DNA of 64,000 bases from Ascidiaceihabitans sp047624005 (GTDB lineage: Bacteria > Pseudomonadota > Alphaproteobacteria > Rhodobacterales > Rhodobacteraceae). The notes under the pieces are model-generated. The model was not told the DNA's origin and ran no database searches. It was given only the letters and a program-made list of their open reading frames with translations. The stretch is taken from contig JBLHPE010000003.1 of the NCBI GenBank assembly GCA_047624005.1, positions 23,345-87,344 of the forward strand. The letters run 5' to 3'. This document shows, in pieces, positions 9,297-18,379 of this stretch (position 1 is the stretch's first letter; each line of letters begins with the position of its first letter). A program made the translations under genes and the position numbers.

Positions 9297-11384
9297 GTGT
9301 CTGACAAGATTGCCTATGCACGTCACGGTGATATCGCTGTTCTTACCATCCAAAATCCACCAGTTAATGCCCTTAGCCAAGCGGTACGTCAGGGACTGAT
9401 GGAACGGATGGAACAAGCCGAGGCTGACGACGGTGTCCGTGCTGTTTTGATTGTTGGTCAGGGACGTGCGTTTATCGCAGGGGCTGACATAACCGAATTC
9501 GGCAAGCCACCAATGGTGCCTTCGTTGCCCGATGTTGTTGGTCGAATTGAAGCCTCCCCCTTGTTGGTCATTGCTTCGATGCACGGCGTTTCATTGGGTG
9601 GTGGTCTTGAGGTTGCTTTGGGCTGTCATTACCGGATTGCAGTGCCTTCAGCGCGTATTGGTCTGCCCGAGGTCCACCTTGGCCTGATACCGGGCGCTGG
9701 TGGGACGCAACGCTTGCCGCGAGTGACTGGTGTCGACGCCGCATTAGATATCATGACGACGGGCCGCCAAGTCGGCGCAAAAGAGGCGGCGGGGATGGGG
9801 GTCATTGATGTGGTCCAAGATGGTGATGCGTTTACCAACGGCTTGGCCTACGTCGAGAAACTTCTGTACGGTGGTGCGTCCCGTCGTCCTGTCAGCGAGA
9901 TGCCCGCACCTGATGCCATTGATTGGGACGCGACATACGACACGATCCTTGCACGTGGGCGGGGGCAAGTTTCGCCAGCGCAAAGTGTCCGTGCGGTTCA
10001 GGCAAGTGTGGAAAAATCTTTTGCTGAGGGCATGCTGGTTGAACGCCAGATATTTATGGATTTGCTGAAGTCTGATCAGAGCAAAGGCATGATCCATTCG
10101 TTCTTTTCCGAACGTGCAGTTGGAAACCTACCCGAACTCAAAGGCGTGACGCCGCGCAGTATCGATCATATCGGGGTAATCGGTGGTGGTACGATGGGCG
10201 CAGGGATTGCGACGGCGGCGTTGCTGTCGGGTCTTCGCGTAACACTGCTTGAAATGACGGCTGATGCGGGCGAGGCGGCTCATGGCCGGATCGCTGGCAA
10301 CCTAGCAGGTGCTTTGAAGCGCGGTAAGATCACTGGTGAACAGCACGACACGATCCTGTCGCAAACGCTGGCAGTCATCACGGATTACGCAGGCTTGGCC
10401 GACGCAGATCTGGTCATCGAGGCTGTGTTTGAAGAAATGGCCGTAAAAAAGCAGGTTTTCACCCAATTAGACGCTGTTTGTAAGCAGGGCGCGATTCTTG
10501 CCACGAACACTTCATATCTGAATGTGAACGAGATTGCTGCAATCACAAAACGTCCTCAGGATGTGATTGGTCTGCACTTCTTTTCGCCTGCGCATGTGAT
10601 GAAGCTGCTTGAAGTTGTCGTTGGTGATGAAACCGCACTTGATGTTGTCGCCACAGGGTTTGAATTGGGCAAGCGCCTGAAGAAGATCAGTGTTCGTGCG
10701 GGTGTGTGTGACGGATTTATCGGCAACCGGATCCTCGCAACCTATCGCGCGGCTGCGGACCAGATGGTGATGGAGGGGGCCTCGCCCTATGACATTGACA
10801 TCGCCCTTGAGAAATTCGGCTTTGCGATGGGCCCTTACGCTGTGGCCGATCTGGCGGGCCTTGATATCGGTTGGGCTGTGCGCAAACGTAAACGGGCCGA
10901 GGCAGGGATTGAAGGCGTCAGCACCTACGCCGACAAAATATGTGAGGCAGGCAACTTTGGTCAGAAAACCGGCAAAGGGTATTATGATTACGCCGCTGGG
11001 GCCAAGGCACGCGTGCCACACCCAGACGTGATGGACTTAATCGCTGCAGAGCGGGCTGAATTAGGCACTCCCTCCCGCGACTTTACCGAAGATCAGATCG
11101 TGCGCCGCTACATGGCCGCGATGGTTAATGAAGCGGCTAAAGTAGTTGGCGAGGGTATCGCCCGTAGGCCATTAGACGTGGATATGACATTGCTCTTTGG
11201 CTACGGATTTCCGCGATATCGGGGCGGGCCATTGATGTGGGCTGACCTAGTCGGTTTGCCTGAAGTGCTGGCAAATATCGAAGGCTACGCCAAACAGGAC
11301 GCTGCGTTCTGGGCCCCCGCACCCTTGTTAAAAGAACTGGTTGCCTCAAGTAAAACATTCAACGAATTGAACAAAGCGGGCTGA
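9297..11384 (+). CDS. bifunctional enoyl-CoA hydratase / 3-hydroxyacyl-CoA dehydrogenase (FadJ/FadB-like)
   Basis: Catalyses two successive beta-oxidation steps: hydration of trans-2-enoyl-CoA and NAD-dependent oxidation of the L-3-hydroxyacyl-CoA. The N-terminal crotonase domain has the oxyanion-hole regions FIAGADITEF and SLGGGLEVALGC; the NAD fold begins at IGVIGGGTMGAGIA and is followed by the C-terminal 3HCDH domains with GFIGNRI. At 695 residues it matches the usual length. The GTG at 9297 is preferred over a TTG at 9264 because GGGAG lies eight bases before it and the crotonase fold starts just after it. It leads an operon of six acyl-CoA genes. Confidence 0.92.
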   Translation: MSDKIAYARHGDIAVLTIQNPPVNALSQAVRQGLMERMEQAEADDGVRAVLIVGQGRAFIAGADITEFGKPPMVPSLPDVVGRIEASPLLVIASMHGVSLGGGLEVALGCHYRIAVPSARIGLPEVHLGLIPGAGGTQRLPRVTGVDAALDIMTTGRQVGAKEAAGMGVIDVVQDGDAFTNGLAYVEKLLYGGASRRPVSEMPAPDAIDWDATYDTILARGRGQVSPAQSVRAVQASVEKSFAEGMLVERQIFMDLLKSDQSKGMIHSFFSERAVGNLPELKGVTPRSIDHIGVIGGGTMGAGIATAALLSGLRVTLLEMTADAGEAAHGRIAGNLAGALKRGKITGEQHDTILSQTLAVITDYAGLADADLVIEAVFEEMAVKKQVFTQLDAVCKQGAILATNTSYLNVNEIAAITKRPQDVIGLHFFSPAHVMKLLEVVVGDETALDVVATGFELGKRLKKISVRAGVCDGFIGNRILATYRAAADQMVMEGASPYDIDIALEKFGFAMGPYAVADLAGLDIGWAVRKRKRAEAGIEGVSTYADKICEAGNFGQKTGKGYYDYAAGAKARVPHPDVMDLIAAERAELGTPSRDFTEDQIVRRYMAAMVNEAAKVVGEGIARRPLDVDMTLLFGYGFPRYRGGPLMWADLVGLPEVLANIEGYAKQDAAFWAPAPLLKELVASSKTFNELNKAG

Positions 11385-11409
11385 ACTGCCCTACGGAAAG
11401 GAACCTAAA

Positions 11410-12603
11410 ATGGACCTAAGTTATTCTGACGAAGATCTGGCGTTTCGCGACGAAGCCCGCGCCTTTTTAGAAGAGAAGTTGACCAAGGAACTGTCTGACA
11501 AAATTCGGCTTGGTACAGAGCTGACTAAGGCGGATATGGACGGCTGGCATGCAACTCTGAACGCCCAAGGTTGGTTGGCCCCCAACTGGCCCAAAGAATT
11601 TGGTGGTGCCGAATGGAACGCCGTTCAGCGCCATATCTTTGAGGATGAATGTGCCCGTGCCCATGCGCCGCGCATTGTACCGTTTGGTCTGGGCATGTTG
11701 GCACCTGTGTTGCAAAAATTTGGCAGCAAAGAACAAAATGATCACTGGCTACCTCGGATTTTGTCAGGTGAAGACTGGTGGTGTCAGGGCTATTCTGAAC
11801 CGGGCGCGGGGTCTGATCTGGCCTCCCTCAAAACCAAAGCAGTGCGTGAGGGCGACCACTATATCGTCAACGGACAAAAGACGTGGACGACCCTTGGTCA
11901 GCACGCCAACATGATTTTCTGCCTTGTGCGCACCGACAGCTCGGTAAAGCAGCAAGAGGGGATTTCGTTCCTGCTGATCGATATGGACACACCGGGTATC
12001 GAAGTGCGTCCGATCATCCTGTTGGATGGCTCACCTGAGGTGAACGAGGTTTGGTTTACGGATGTCAAAGTCCCTGTCGAAAACCTTGTTGGTGAAGAAA
12101 ACAAAGGTTGGACCTATGCCAAGTATCTATTGACGCATGAGCGCACGAACATCGCTGGCGTTGGTTTTTCCACGGCCGGACTTGTAGCGATCAAACGGAT
12201 TGCCAAGGCAGAAATGTCAGGTGGCAAACCCCTTATGCAGAACCCGTTTTTTGCAGCCCGTGTTGCACAGGTCGAGATTGATTTGATGGCGATGAGCACA
12301 ACAAATCTGCGGATTGTGTCGCAAGCCGCCGCTGGCGGTGCGCCAGGAGTTGAAGCGTCTATGCTTAAAGTTAAGGGCACGATCATTCGCCAAGAGATCA
12401 ATGATCTGGCTCGTCGCGCGGTTGGCCCGTATGCCATGCCGTTCGCGTCTGAAGCGGTTGAAGGCAGCAACGAACCACTGCCTGATCCACACGAGGCAGG
12501 GCCGGTTGCAGCCCAATATTTCAACAATCGCAAATTGTCGATTTTCGGTGGATCAAACGAGATCCAGCGCGGGATCATCGCCAAAGTAAAGATGGGGGGC
12601 TGA
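11410..12603 (+). CDS. acyl-CoA dehydrogenase, large-subunit type (PimC-like)
   Basis: A 397-residue FAD enzyme of the acyl-CoA dehydrogenase superfamily that introduces a trans-2 double bond into an acyl-CoA. Visible family signatures are QGYSEPGAGSDLASLKT (the FAD/substrate loop), GQKTWTT, and the C-terminal SIFGGSNEIQRGIIAK. It is followed after three bases by a second, shorter dehydrogenase. Such adjacent pairs often form heteromeric enzymes, as in the pimeloyl-CoA and steroid side-chain systems, so the true substrate may be a dicarboxylic, branched or ring-bearing acyl-CoA. A good GGAAAGGA lies upstream of the ATG. Confidence 0.9.
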   Translation: MDLSYSDEDLAFRDEARAFLEEKLTKELSDKIRLGTELTKADMDGWHATLNAQGWLAPNWPKEFGGAEWNAVQRHIFEDECARAHAPRIVPFGLGMLAPVLQKFGSKEQNDHWLPRILSGEDWWCQGYSEPGAGSDLASLKTKAVREGDHYIVNGQKTWTTLGQHANMIFCLVRTDSSVKQQEGISFLLIDMDTPGIEVRPIILLDGSPEVNEVWFTDVKVPVENLVGEENKGWTYAKYLLTHERTNIAGVGFSTAGLVAIKRIAKAEMSGGKPLMQNPFFAARVAQVEIDLMAMSTTNLRIVSQAAAGGAPGVEASMLKVKGTIIRQEINDLARRAVGPYAMPFASEAVEGSNEPLPDPHEAGPVAAQYFNNRKLSIFGGSNEIQRGIIAKVKMGG

Positions 12604-12606
12604 TCC

Positions 12607-13710
12607 ATGAATTTTGACCTAACTGAAGAACGCCAAATGTTGCAGGACACCCTGCGTCGTTTCCTGAAAGACCGCTACACAACTGAAAAGCGGAACGAGA
12701 TTTTGAACTCTGACAGCGGAATGTCTGCGGATATCTGGAACACTCTGGCCGAGCTTGGCGTGATTGGCGCCCTGTTCTCCGAGGACCAAGGTGGCTTTGG
12801 TGGCGCAGGTTTTGACATCGCTGTAGTGTTTGAAGAATTGGGCCGTGCGGGTGTAGTTGAACCGTTTCTTGACGGTGCGCTGATGTGTGGCCGTATCTTT
12901 GCTGATGCTGGCGATATGGACCGTGTTGAACAGATTATCGGTGGCGAGTTGCAAATGGCACTGGCCCACGGCGAACCGACCAGCCGTTATGACCTGAACC
13001 ACGTGCAAACCACCGCCAAGGGCACAGTGCTGAACGGCCGCAAGGCTGTAGTGATGAACGCCGAGGCGGCGGATGTGATAATCGTGTCTGCCCGCACCAG
13101 TGGTAGCGCAACCGACGAGGATGGGATTTCCCTATTCGCGGTTGATAAGGGGGCCAAGGGTCTCACGATCCAAGGTTATCCGTTGTTGGCAGGTGGTCGC
13201 GCGGCAGAGGTGACATTGGATGACGTTACAGGCACTTTGATTGGGACAGAAGGCAAAGGTTACGCGCTGATTAAGGACGCATATGCTATTGCGACGGTTG
13301 CACAATGTGCTGAGACTTTGGGTGCTATGTCAAAAGCCACTGAGCTGACACAAGAGTATCTTGTGACCCGCAAACAGTTTGGCCGTCCCATAGCAACCTT
13401 CCAAGCGTTGGCCCACCGTATGTCCGACCTTTTGATCGAGATGGAACAAGCACGCTCCGCTGTGATCCGTGCCGCTGGTTATTTCGAAGGTGACACACGT
13501 ATTCGCGATATGAACCTTCACGCGGCAAAAAACCTGATGGGACGGGCAGGGCGTTTGGTGTCGGAAGAATCCATTCAAATGCATGGTGGCATCGCGATGA
13601 CCCAAGAATATGAGTTGGCCCATATCGCTAAACGGATCACGATGGCGGATCATCGGTTCGGTGACACCGACTACCATCTGGAGAAGTTTATTGCCCTCAC
13701 CCAATCCTGA
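12607..13710 (+). CDS. acyl-CoA dehydrogenase, small-subunit type (PimD-like)
   Basis: A 367-residue acyl-CoA dehydrogenase homologue, diverged from its upstream neighbour and lacking the canonical SEPGAGSD loop (it has AHGEPTSRYDLNH in the corresponding region). The C-terminal domain keeps QFGRPIATFQALAHRMSD and EESIQMHGGIAMTQEY, which contact FAD and the adenine. The loss of one half of the usual FAD site supports a heteromeric partnership with the upstream dehydrogenase, as inferred for PimC/PimD-type pairs. Confidence 0.88.
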   Translation: MNFDLTEERQMLQDTLRRFLKDRYTTEKRNEILNSDSGMSADIWNTLAELGVIGALFSEDQGGFGGAGFDIAVVFEELGRAGVVEPFLDGALMCGRIFADAGDMDRVEQIIGGELQMALAHGEPTSRYDLNHVQTTAKGTVLNGRKAVVMNAEAADVIIVSARTSGSATDEDGISLFAVDKGAKGLTIQGYPLLAGGRAAEVTLDDVTGTLIGTEGKGYALIKDAYAIATVAQCAETLGAMSKATELTQEYLVTRKQFGRPIATFQALAHRMSDLLIEMEQARSAVIRAAGYFEGDTRIRDMNLHAAKNLMGRAGRLVSEESIQMHGGIAMTQEYELAHIAKRITMADHRFGDTDYHLEKFIALTQS

Positions 13711-14125
13711 AAATGAGGCCGGATTGATCCGTGATGAAACAGGTACACAAAGCCTGATTGGGTACGTTGTTGATGTCAGCGTTGGGGATGGGTGTGGCCG
13801 CTGTTGGCTCGACATCGGCCCCCAACACACCAATCGCCATGATGCTTTGCACGGCGGTATTGTGACCTGTTTGCTGGACAATGCGTCTGGCACAACGGGG
13901 TCTTTAACGGTGGACGAAACGGGTAAAGCCCCGTTCCTTACGATCTCGATGAACACGCATTACCTCGCGCCTGCGTTTAAGGGGCGGGTGACTGCGACTG
14001 GTAAAATATCTGGTGGTGGTCGCTCGATTCTGTTTATCGATGCTGAATTAGTGGACGAAGATGGGCGCAAAATCGCGACATCATCCGGTGTGTTCAAACG
14101 CGTGCCGCAGGAGAGACTAAAGTGA
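13691..14125 (+). CDS. PaaI-family hotdog thioesterase
   Basis: A 144-residue hotdog-fold acyl-CoA thioesterase of the PaaI/YdiI group. The key helix motif HGGIVTCLLDNASG includes the conserved HGG and an acidic residue about eight positions on. It probably releases free CoA from stalled or dead-end thioesters of the operon. The start is taken at a TTG at 13691, inside the end of the upstream dehydrogenase gene, because GGAG lies seven bases upstream and the overlap of 20 bases fits the operon. No ATG suits the fold start. The stop overlaps the next gene's GTG. Confidence 0.8.
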   Translation: MPSPNPENEAGLIRDETGTQSLIGYVVDVSVGDGCGRCWLDIGPQHTNRHDALHGGIVTCLLDNASGTTGSLTVDETGKAPFLTISMNTHYLAPAFKGRVTATGKISGGGRSILFIDAELVDEDGRKIATSSGVFKRVPQERLK

Positions 14126-14895
14126 CAGCATATGTTGAAGACGCAGAGGATCGCCTGATTGTTTGGAACGGCAATGCTGACAAGCGCGGTGCGATCACGC
14201 CTTCGTTTTACCAGTCGATTATCGATGCGATTGAAGGTGCAACAGAACGCCGTATTCGGGCCGTTATAATTACGTCCCAAGGCGGCTTTTTCTGCGCCGG
14301 TGGTGATCTAAATGCATTGCGCGAACGGCGCAGTTTGCCCGAGGTTGAGCGACAAGGGAAAATCGAGCTGCTGCATGATGTGATCCGTGCGATCCGCAAT
14401 TGCCCTGTGCCAGTGATTGCCGCTATCAAGGGTGGTGCGGCAGGGGCTGGTGCTTCAATCGCATTGGCCTGCGACTTCATTGTGATGGAAGCAGGCGCCA
14501 AATTTACGGCGGCTTATGTTAAAGCAGGCTTGGTGCCTGATGGCGGGCTGACCGCGTCGCTTGCACGTATGATCCCACGCCCTTTGGCGATGGAAATGTG
14601 TGTGCTTGCACGTCCTGTGACGGCGGAACGGATGCAGGCATTGGGGGCTGTGAATGCGGTTGTTCCTGCGGAACAGGTGATGGACGAGGCGCATGTTTGG
14701 GCGGATGCTGTTGCAGCAGGTCCGCGCGATGCACAGGCCCGTATCAGAATGATGGTGGCTATTGGCTATGACCAGACTGAAGCTGCTCAATTAGATTTAG
14801 AACGCGATGCGATGGCCCATGCGGCTGGTGGCGATGAAGCTGCCGAAGGAATTGCGGCTTTCCTCGAAAAACGAAAACCGGAGTATGGTACATGA
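14122..14895 (+). CDS. enoyl-CoA hydratase/isomerase family protein
   Basis: A 257-residue stand-alone crotonase-fold protein. The oxyanion-hole elements are FFCAGGDLNALRER and IKGGAAGAGASIALACD. The two catalytic glutamates of classic hydratases are not clearly both present, so it could be an isomerase or a specialised hydratase acting before the bifunctional enzyme. Its GTG start overlaps the thioesterase stop (GTGA), and its own stop overlaps the ligase start (ATGA), so it is coupled on both sides. Confidence 0.88.
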   Translation: MTAYVEDAEDRLIVWNGNADKRGAITPSFYQSIIDAIEGATERRIRAVIITSQGGFFCAGGDLNALRERRSLPEVERQGKIELLHDVIRAIRNCPVPVIAAIKGGAAGAGASIALACDFIVMEAGAKFTAAYVKAGLVPDGGLTASLARMIPRPLAMEMCVLARPVTAERMQALGAVNAVVPAEQVMDEAHVWADAVAAGPRDAQARIRMMVAIGYDQTEAAQLDLERDAMAHAAGGDEAAEGIAAFLEKRKPEYGT

Positions 14896-16385
14896 CACTT
14901 GGCGTACAAGATTACCTAGCAGATCAAGTGGCTGCGCGGCCTGACGTCGTGGCAATCACGGACAGCACAGGGGTTACGCTAACGTATGGCGGCTTGGATG
15001 CAGCCAGTGATGAGGTGATCGCGTTGTTAAAGGACGCAGGTGTCCAGCCCGCAGACCGCGTTTTACTGCTGTCAGAGAATTGCGTCGCAGCCGTCGCAGT
15101 TTTGTTCGCCTGTTGGAAGATGGGGGCCCGCGCAGTTCCTGTGAATGCGCGCCAGACTAAAGCCGAGGTTGCGCGGGTCGTGCAGCACGCCCAGCCAGCA
15201 GCAGTGTTCATGACGACCAGTGTTTCAGGTGATGCCCAAAAACATGCTGACCTCCTTGATGCGGTTGAAGTCTCTGGCAGTTACGGGACCTTGCACATGG
15301 CGACCCCGCTGGGCAGTGCGCCTGACGATGAAGGTGATGTTGCCGTTTTATTGTATACGACAGGCACAACCGGCGATCCTAAGGGCGTCATGCTGACCCA
15401 TGGCAATGTGCGGTTTGGTGGCAAGACGTCAGCCAATTTGCGGAACATGGTTCATGAAGATGTTGTTTACGGCGTCTTACCAACAACGCATGTGTTTGGG
15501 CTTTGCTCAGTCGTTGTGGCCGCGGTTTATGCCGGTGCGCCTGTGCGCCTTGCACCGCGTTTTGACGTGGCGAAATTGTACGAGGAATTGCGAGACGGGG
15601 TGACGTTGTTTTCAGCGGTTCCGCAGATGCACGCCTTGTTGATGCAGTTCACTAAAGAACAGGGGTTAACTTCGTTGGGGTCAGAGACTTTGCGATATGT
15701 CTCATCTGGCGCAGCGCCACTTGATCCCACGTGGAAACGAGAGGCCGAGGCGTTCTACGGCGTTGCGATCCAGAACGGATATGGCATGACCGAGACAACG
15801 GCGGGTACTTCTGCCACGAGCAATGTACTTGGTGATCCTGATACGTCGGTGGGACCCGCATTGCCGGGTGTCGAAATCCGTATCGATGACGGTGTTGAGG
15901 GGGGCGGTGGCGGTATGGGTGAAGTCCTGACACGTGGCCCACACATCATGAAGGGTTATTACAAAAACCCTGAAGAGACCGCGAAGGTCTTGGATACAGA
16001 TGGGTGGATGCGGACTGGCGATTTGGGACGGATTGACGAGGATGGGTTGTTACACATCTTGGGTCGTTCAAAGGAACTGATCATTCACGGTGGCTTTAAC
16101 GTCTATCCACCAGAGGTTGAGGCCGCGTTGAATGATCATCCAAGTGTTGTCCAAGCGGCTGTTGTTGGACGGCAAAAAGATGGAGACGAAGAAGTCTTAG
16201 CCTTTGTCCAGCTGGCTGATTTGAACGATGTGAATGCAGAGGAATTGCGCAGCTTTGTGGCTGAACGTTTGGCAGGATATAAACGCCCAAAGCAGATCAT
16301 TTTGGTCACAGCATTGCCAGCGGCCCCAACTGGTAAAATCCTGAAGCATAAGTTGCTTACTACGTTTGCAGATTTATTGGACTGA
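14892..16385 (+). CDS. AMP-forming acyl-CoA synthetase
   Basis: A 497-residue ANL-superfamily ligase that activates a carboxylic acid with ATP and CoA through an acyl-adenylate. The phosphate-binding motif LLYTTGTTGDPKGVMLTH, the aromatic/adenine motif NGYGMTETT, the hinge TGDLGRIDEDG and the C-terminal catalytic lysine region APTGKILKHKL are all visible. As the last gene of the operon it would supply the acyl-CoA used by the upstream enzymes. The exact acid is not readable from the sequence. Confidence 0.9.
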   Translation: MTLGVQDYLADQVAARPDVVAITDSTGVTLTYGGLDAASDEVIALLKDAGVQPADRVLLLSENCVAAVAVLFACWKMGARAVPVNARQTKAEVARVVQHAQPAAVFMTTSVSGDAQKHADLLDAVEVSGSYGTLHMATPLGSAPDDEGDVAVLLYTTGTTGDPKGVMLTHGNVRFGGKTSANLRNMVHEDVVYGVLPTTHVFGLCSVVVAAVYAGAPVRLAPRFDVAKLYEELRDGVTLFSAVPQMHALLMQFTKEQGLTSLGSETLRYVSSGAAPLDPTWKREAEAFYGVAIQNGYGMTETTAGTSATSNVLGDPDTSVGPALPGVEIRIDDGVEGGGGGMGEVLTRGPHIMKGYYKNPEETAKVLDTDGWMRTGDLGRIDEDGLLHILGRSKELIIHGGFNVYPPEVEAALNDHPSVVQAAVVGRQKDGDEEVLAFVQLADLNDVNAEELRSFVAERLAGYKRPKQIILVTALPAAPTGKILKHKLLTTFADLLD

Positions 16386-16393
16386 AGGCGCGT

Positions 16394-16411
16394 GGTGGGG
16401 TGAACCCCGCC
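16394..16411. terminator. hairpin between convergent genes
   Basis: GGTGGGG, loop TGAA, CCCCGCC: seven paired positions with one G-T pair, located in the 32-base gap between the ligase and the convergent rpe gene. This GTGGGGTGAACCCC-type hairpin recurs between roseobacter genes. It could serve both strands. Confidence 0.6.
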
Positions 16412-16417
16412 CTACGA

Positions 16418-17110
16418 TCAGACCTCGACTGACACCGCAGCTGCGCGAATGTTGCGGATATTTTCGCCGTAAGGTGCGGGATTGCTGACAGAACCACCGC
16501 GAAAGACCGCTGAACCAGCAACCAAAACATCTGCGCCTGCGTTTGCAACCAAAGGAGCGGTTGTAGGATCTACGCCCCCGTCGATTTCAATGTGGATAGG
16601 TCGGTCGCCGATCATCGCCCGAATTTGGCGTACTTTTTCGATTTGAGAATGGATGAACTTTTGCCCACCAAACCCTGGGTTCACTGTCATCACACAGACC
16701 AGATCAACCATGTCCAAAAGGTATTCGATAGAGGACGCAGGGGTTCCAGGATTCAATGCGATTCCTGCTTTTGCGCCATTGCCACGGATCGCTTGCATGG
16801 TTCGGTGAATGTGAGGGGTTGCCTCGACATGTGCGGTGATCACGTCTGCACCTGAGGCGGCAAAGGCTTCGATATAGCTGTCCACTGGAGAGATCATCAG
16901 ATGAACATCCATGATCCCTTTGATGTGTGGTCTGATCGCAGCACAGGTTGCAGGGCCAAAGGTGATGTTTGGTACGAAGTGGCCGTCCATGACGTCAACG
17001 TGGACCCAATCGGCACCTTGTGCCTCGATCGCTTCACACTCTGCACCGAAGTTGGCGAAGTCGGCGGATAGGATAGATGGTGCGATTTTGACGGAACGGT
17101 TGAAGGTCAT
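16418..17110 (-). CDS. rpe: ribulose-phosphate 3-epimerase
   Basis: Interconverts D-ribulose 5-phosphate and D-xylulose 5-phosphate in the pentose phosphate pathway; as such it links xylulokinase product to central metabolism. The 230-residue TIM barrel shows APSILSADFANFG at the N terminus, HVDVMDGHFVPNITFG (metal-binding His and catalytic Asp), HLMI, VMTVNPGFGGQKF and IDGGV. The ATG at 17110 is chosen because the barrel begins eight residues later and GAGG precedes it; a longer ORF to 17200 adds 30 unconserved residues. It follows the epimerase gene after about 100 bases on the same strand. Confidence 0.95.
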   Translation of the reverse strand: MTFNRSVKIAPSILSADFANFGAECEAIEAQGADWVHVDVMDGHFVPNITFGPATCAAIRPHIKGIMDVHLMISPVDSYIEAFAASGADVITAHVEATPHIHRTMQAIRGNGAKAGIALNPGTPASSIEYLLDMVDLVCVMTVNPGFGGQKFIHSQIEKVRQIRAMIGDRPIHIEIDGGVDPTTAPLVANAGADVLVAGSAVFRGGSVSNPAPYGENIRNIRAAAVSVEV

Positions 17111-17213
17111 CAGGTGCCTCGTGGTTGGGTTGGGTGCGCTATAGCGGGTGCTTGGTGTTGTGGCAAACCGTTGGTGCTTCGGCGGAAGTTTATTTTGCAA
17201 AATGAACTTGGGG

Positions 17214-18230
17214 TCAAACTTGGTAGTAGTCTCTATACCAATCGACGAAGGATTGGATGCCGGTCTCGATGGGGGTCACGGGTGCTTCACCAGTCAGTGA
17301 TTTGAGCAGACTTGCCTCCGCCCACGTTGCAGGGACGTCGCCGGGCTGGATATCCATAAATACCTTCTGTGCCTCGATCCCGATTGCCGCTTCGATTGCT
17401 TCAACGAAGTCTAATAATTGCACGGGTGACCCAGTGCCGATGTTCACTGCGCGGTGTGGCGCGACGGGTGACAGGCTATCACCTGTAATCGGTTCAGCGT
17501 CTGCATCTGGCATGGGTGGAACTGCGTCGATCAATGCCACGATCCCACGCACCAAATCATCGATGTAGGTAAAGTCTCGCTTCATCTTGCCGTGGTTGTA
17601 AATCTCGATCGGGTTGCCTTCGATGATCGCTTTGGTGAATTTAAAGTGCGCCATATCTGGGCGTCCCCAAGGTCCGTAAACGGTGAAGAAGCGAAACATT
17701 GTAATCGGCAGGTGGTAAAGGTGGGCATAAGAATGCGCCATCACCTCGGTGGCCTTTTTGGTGGCAGCATAAAAAGACATTTGCGTGTCGGCTTTGTCAT
17801 TCTCGGTGTAAGGCATCTGGGTATTCGCGCCGTAAACGCTTGAAGTGGAAGCCAACAGCATATGTGCTGGCGGGAAGGCGCGGGCGGCTTCTAACAATTC
17901 AAACGTACCGATCAGATTGGATTCTACATAACTGCGTGGTGCGTCGATGGAATAGCGAACGCCGGCTTGCGCTGCCAGATGGATAACCGCATCGAATTGG
18001 TGTTTTTCAAATAGGTCCCGCAGCAAATTTGGCGTTTCCAGCCGCGCGGTCACGGCAGTAAAGTTAGAGAACTTTGACAGCATTTCGTGGCGACGGTTTT
18101 TCAACTCAACGTCATAATAATCGGTCATCGCGTCCAGTCCGACGACGTTCCACCCTTGCGTAAGCAACGCCTTGGATGTGAAGTACCCGATAAATCCAGC
18201 AGAGCCTGTGACAAGCGCTGTACGTGCCAT
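17214..18230 (-). CDS. NAD-dependent nucleotide-sugar epimerase (UDP-glucuronate 4-epimerase type)
   Basis: A 338-residue extended short-chain dehydrogenase that would epimerise a UDP-sugar for envelope or capsule polysaccharide. It has the NAD motif TGSAGFIGY (residues 8-16), HLAAQAGVRYS, the catalytic S/T and YxxxK pair seen as STSSVYG and FYAATKKA, and FFTVYGPWGRPDMA, which is characteristic of the LpsL/UDP-glucuronate epimerase branch. The ATG at 18230 immediately precedes the Rossmann strand MARTALVTG, so the 42-residue upstream extension is discarded. It diverges from xylB. Confidence 0.88.
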   Translation of the reverse strand: MARTALVTGSAGFIGYFTSKALLTQGWNVVGLDAMTDYYDVELKNRRHEMLSKFSNFTAVTARLETPNLLRDLFEKHQFDAVIHLAAQAGVRYSIDAPRSYVESNLIGTFELLEAARAFPPAHMLLASTSSVYGANTQMPYTENDKADTQMSFYAATKKATEVMAHSYAHLYHLPITMFRFFTVYGPWGRPDMAHFKFTKAIIEGNPIEIYNHGKMKRDFTYIDDLVRGIVALIDAVPPMPDADAEPITGDSLSPVAPHRAVNIGTGSPVQLLDFVEAIEAAIGIEAQKVFMDIQPGDVPATWAEASLLKSLTGEAPVTPIETGIQSFVDWYRDYYQV

Positions 18231-18317
18231 GAAAAATACCTTTGTTTTTGTTTTGTCCAGAGTGACGTAAATCACAAGAATATGCCAGATGGCTGAGGTG
18301 GATTTATATTGATGCGT

Positions 18318-18343
18318 TTTAATTTGACTTATGAATTTAATCG
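18318..18343. promoter_or_regulatory. putative ROK-repressor operator upstream of xylB
   Basis: TTTAATTTG, seven bases, then AATTTAA and TCG. The same pattern with identical spacing occurs upstream of xylF at 23985. The outer eight bases of each side form an imperfect inverted repeat (6 of 8 pairs). It lies 37 bases before the xylB start codon. Assignment to the ROK regulator at 22692-23903 is inferred from location and from the AT-rich operators known for Mlc/NagC/XylR proteins. Confidence 0.6.
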
Positions 18344-18379
18344 TACACAAAGTCACATTAGAAGTTGAAGGGGAAGAGT

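Noticed and set aside
10512..11021. 169-residue minus-strand ORF in the bifunctional beta-oxidation gene
   Set aside because: Entirely antisense to a well-conserved domain and without recognisable motifs.
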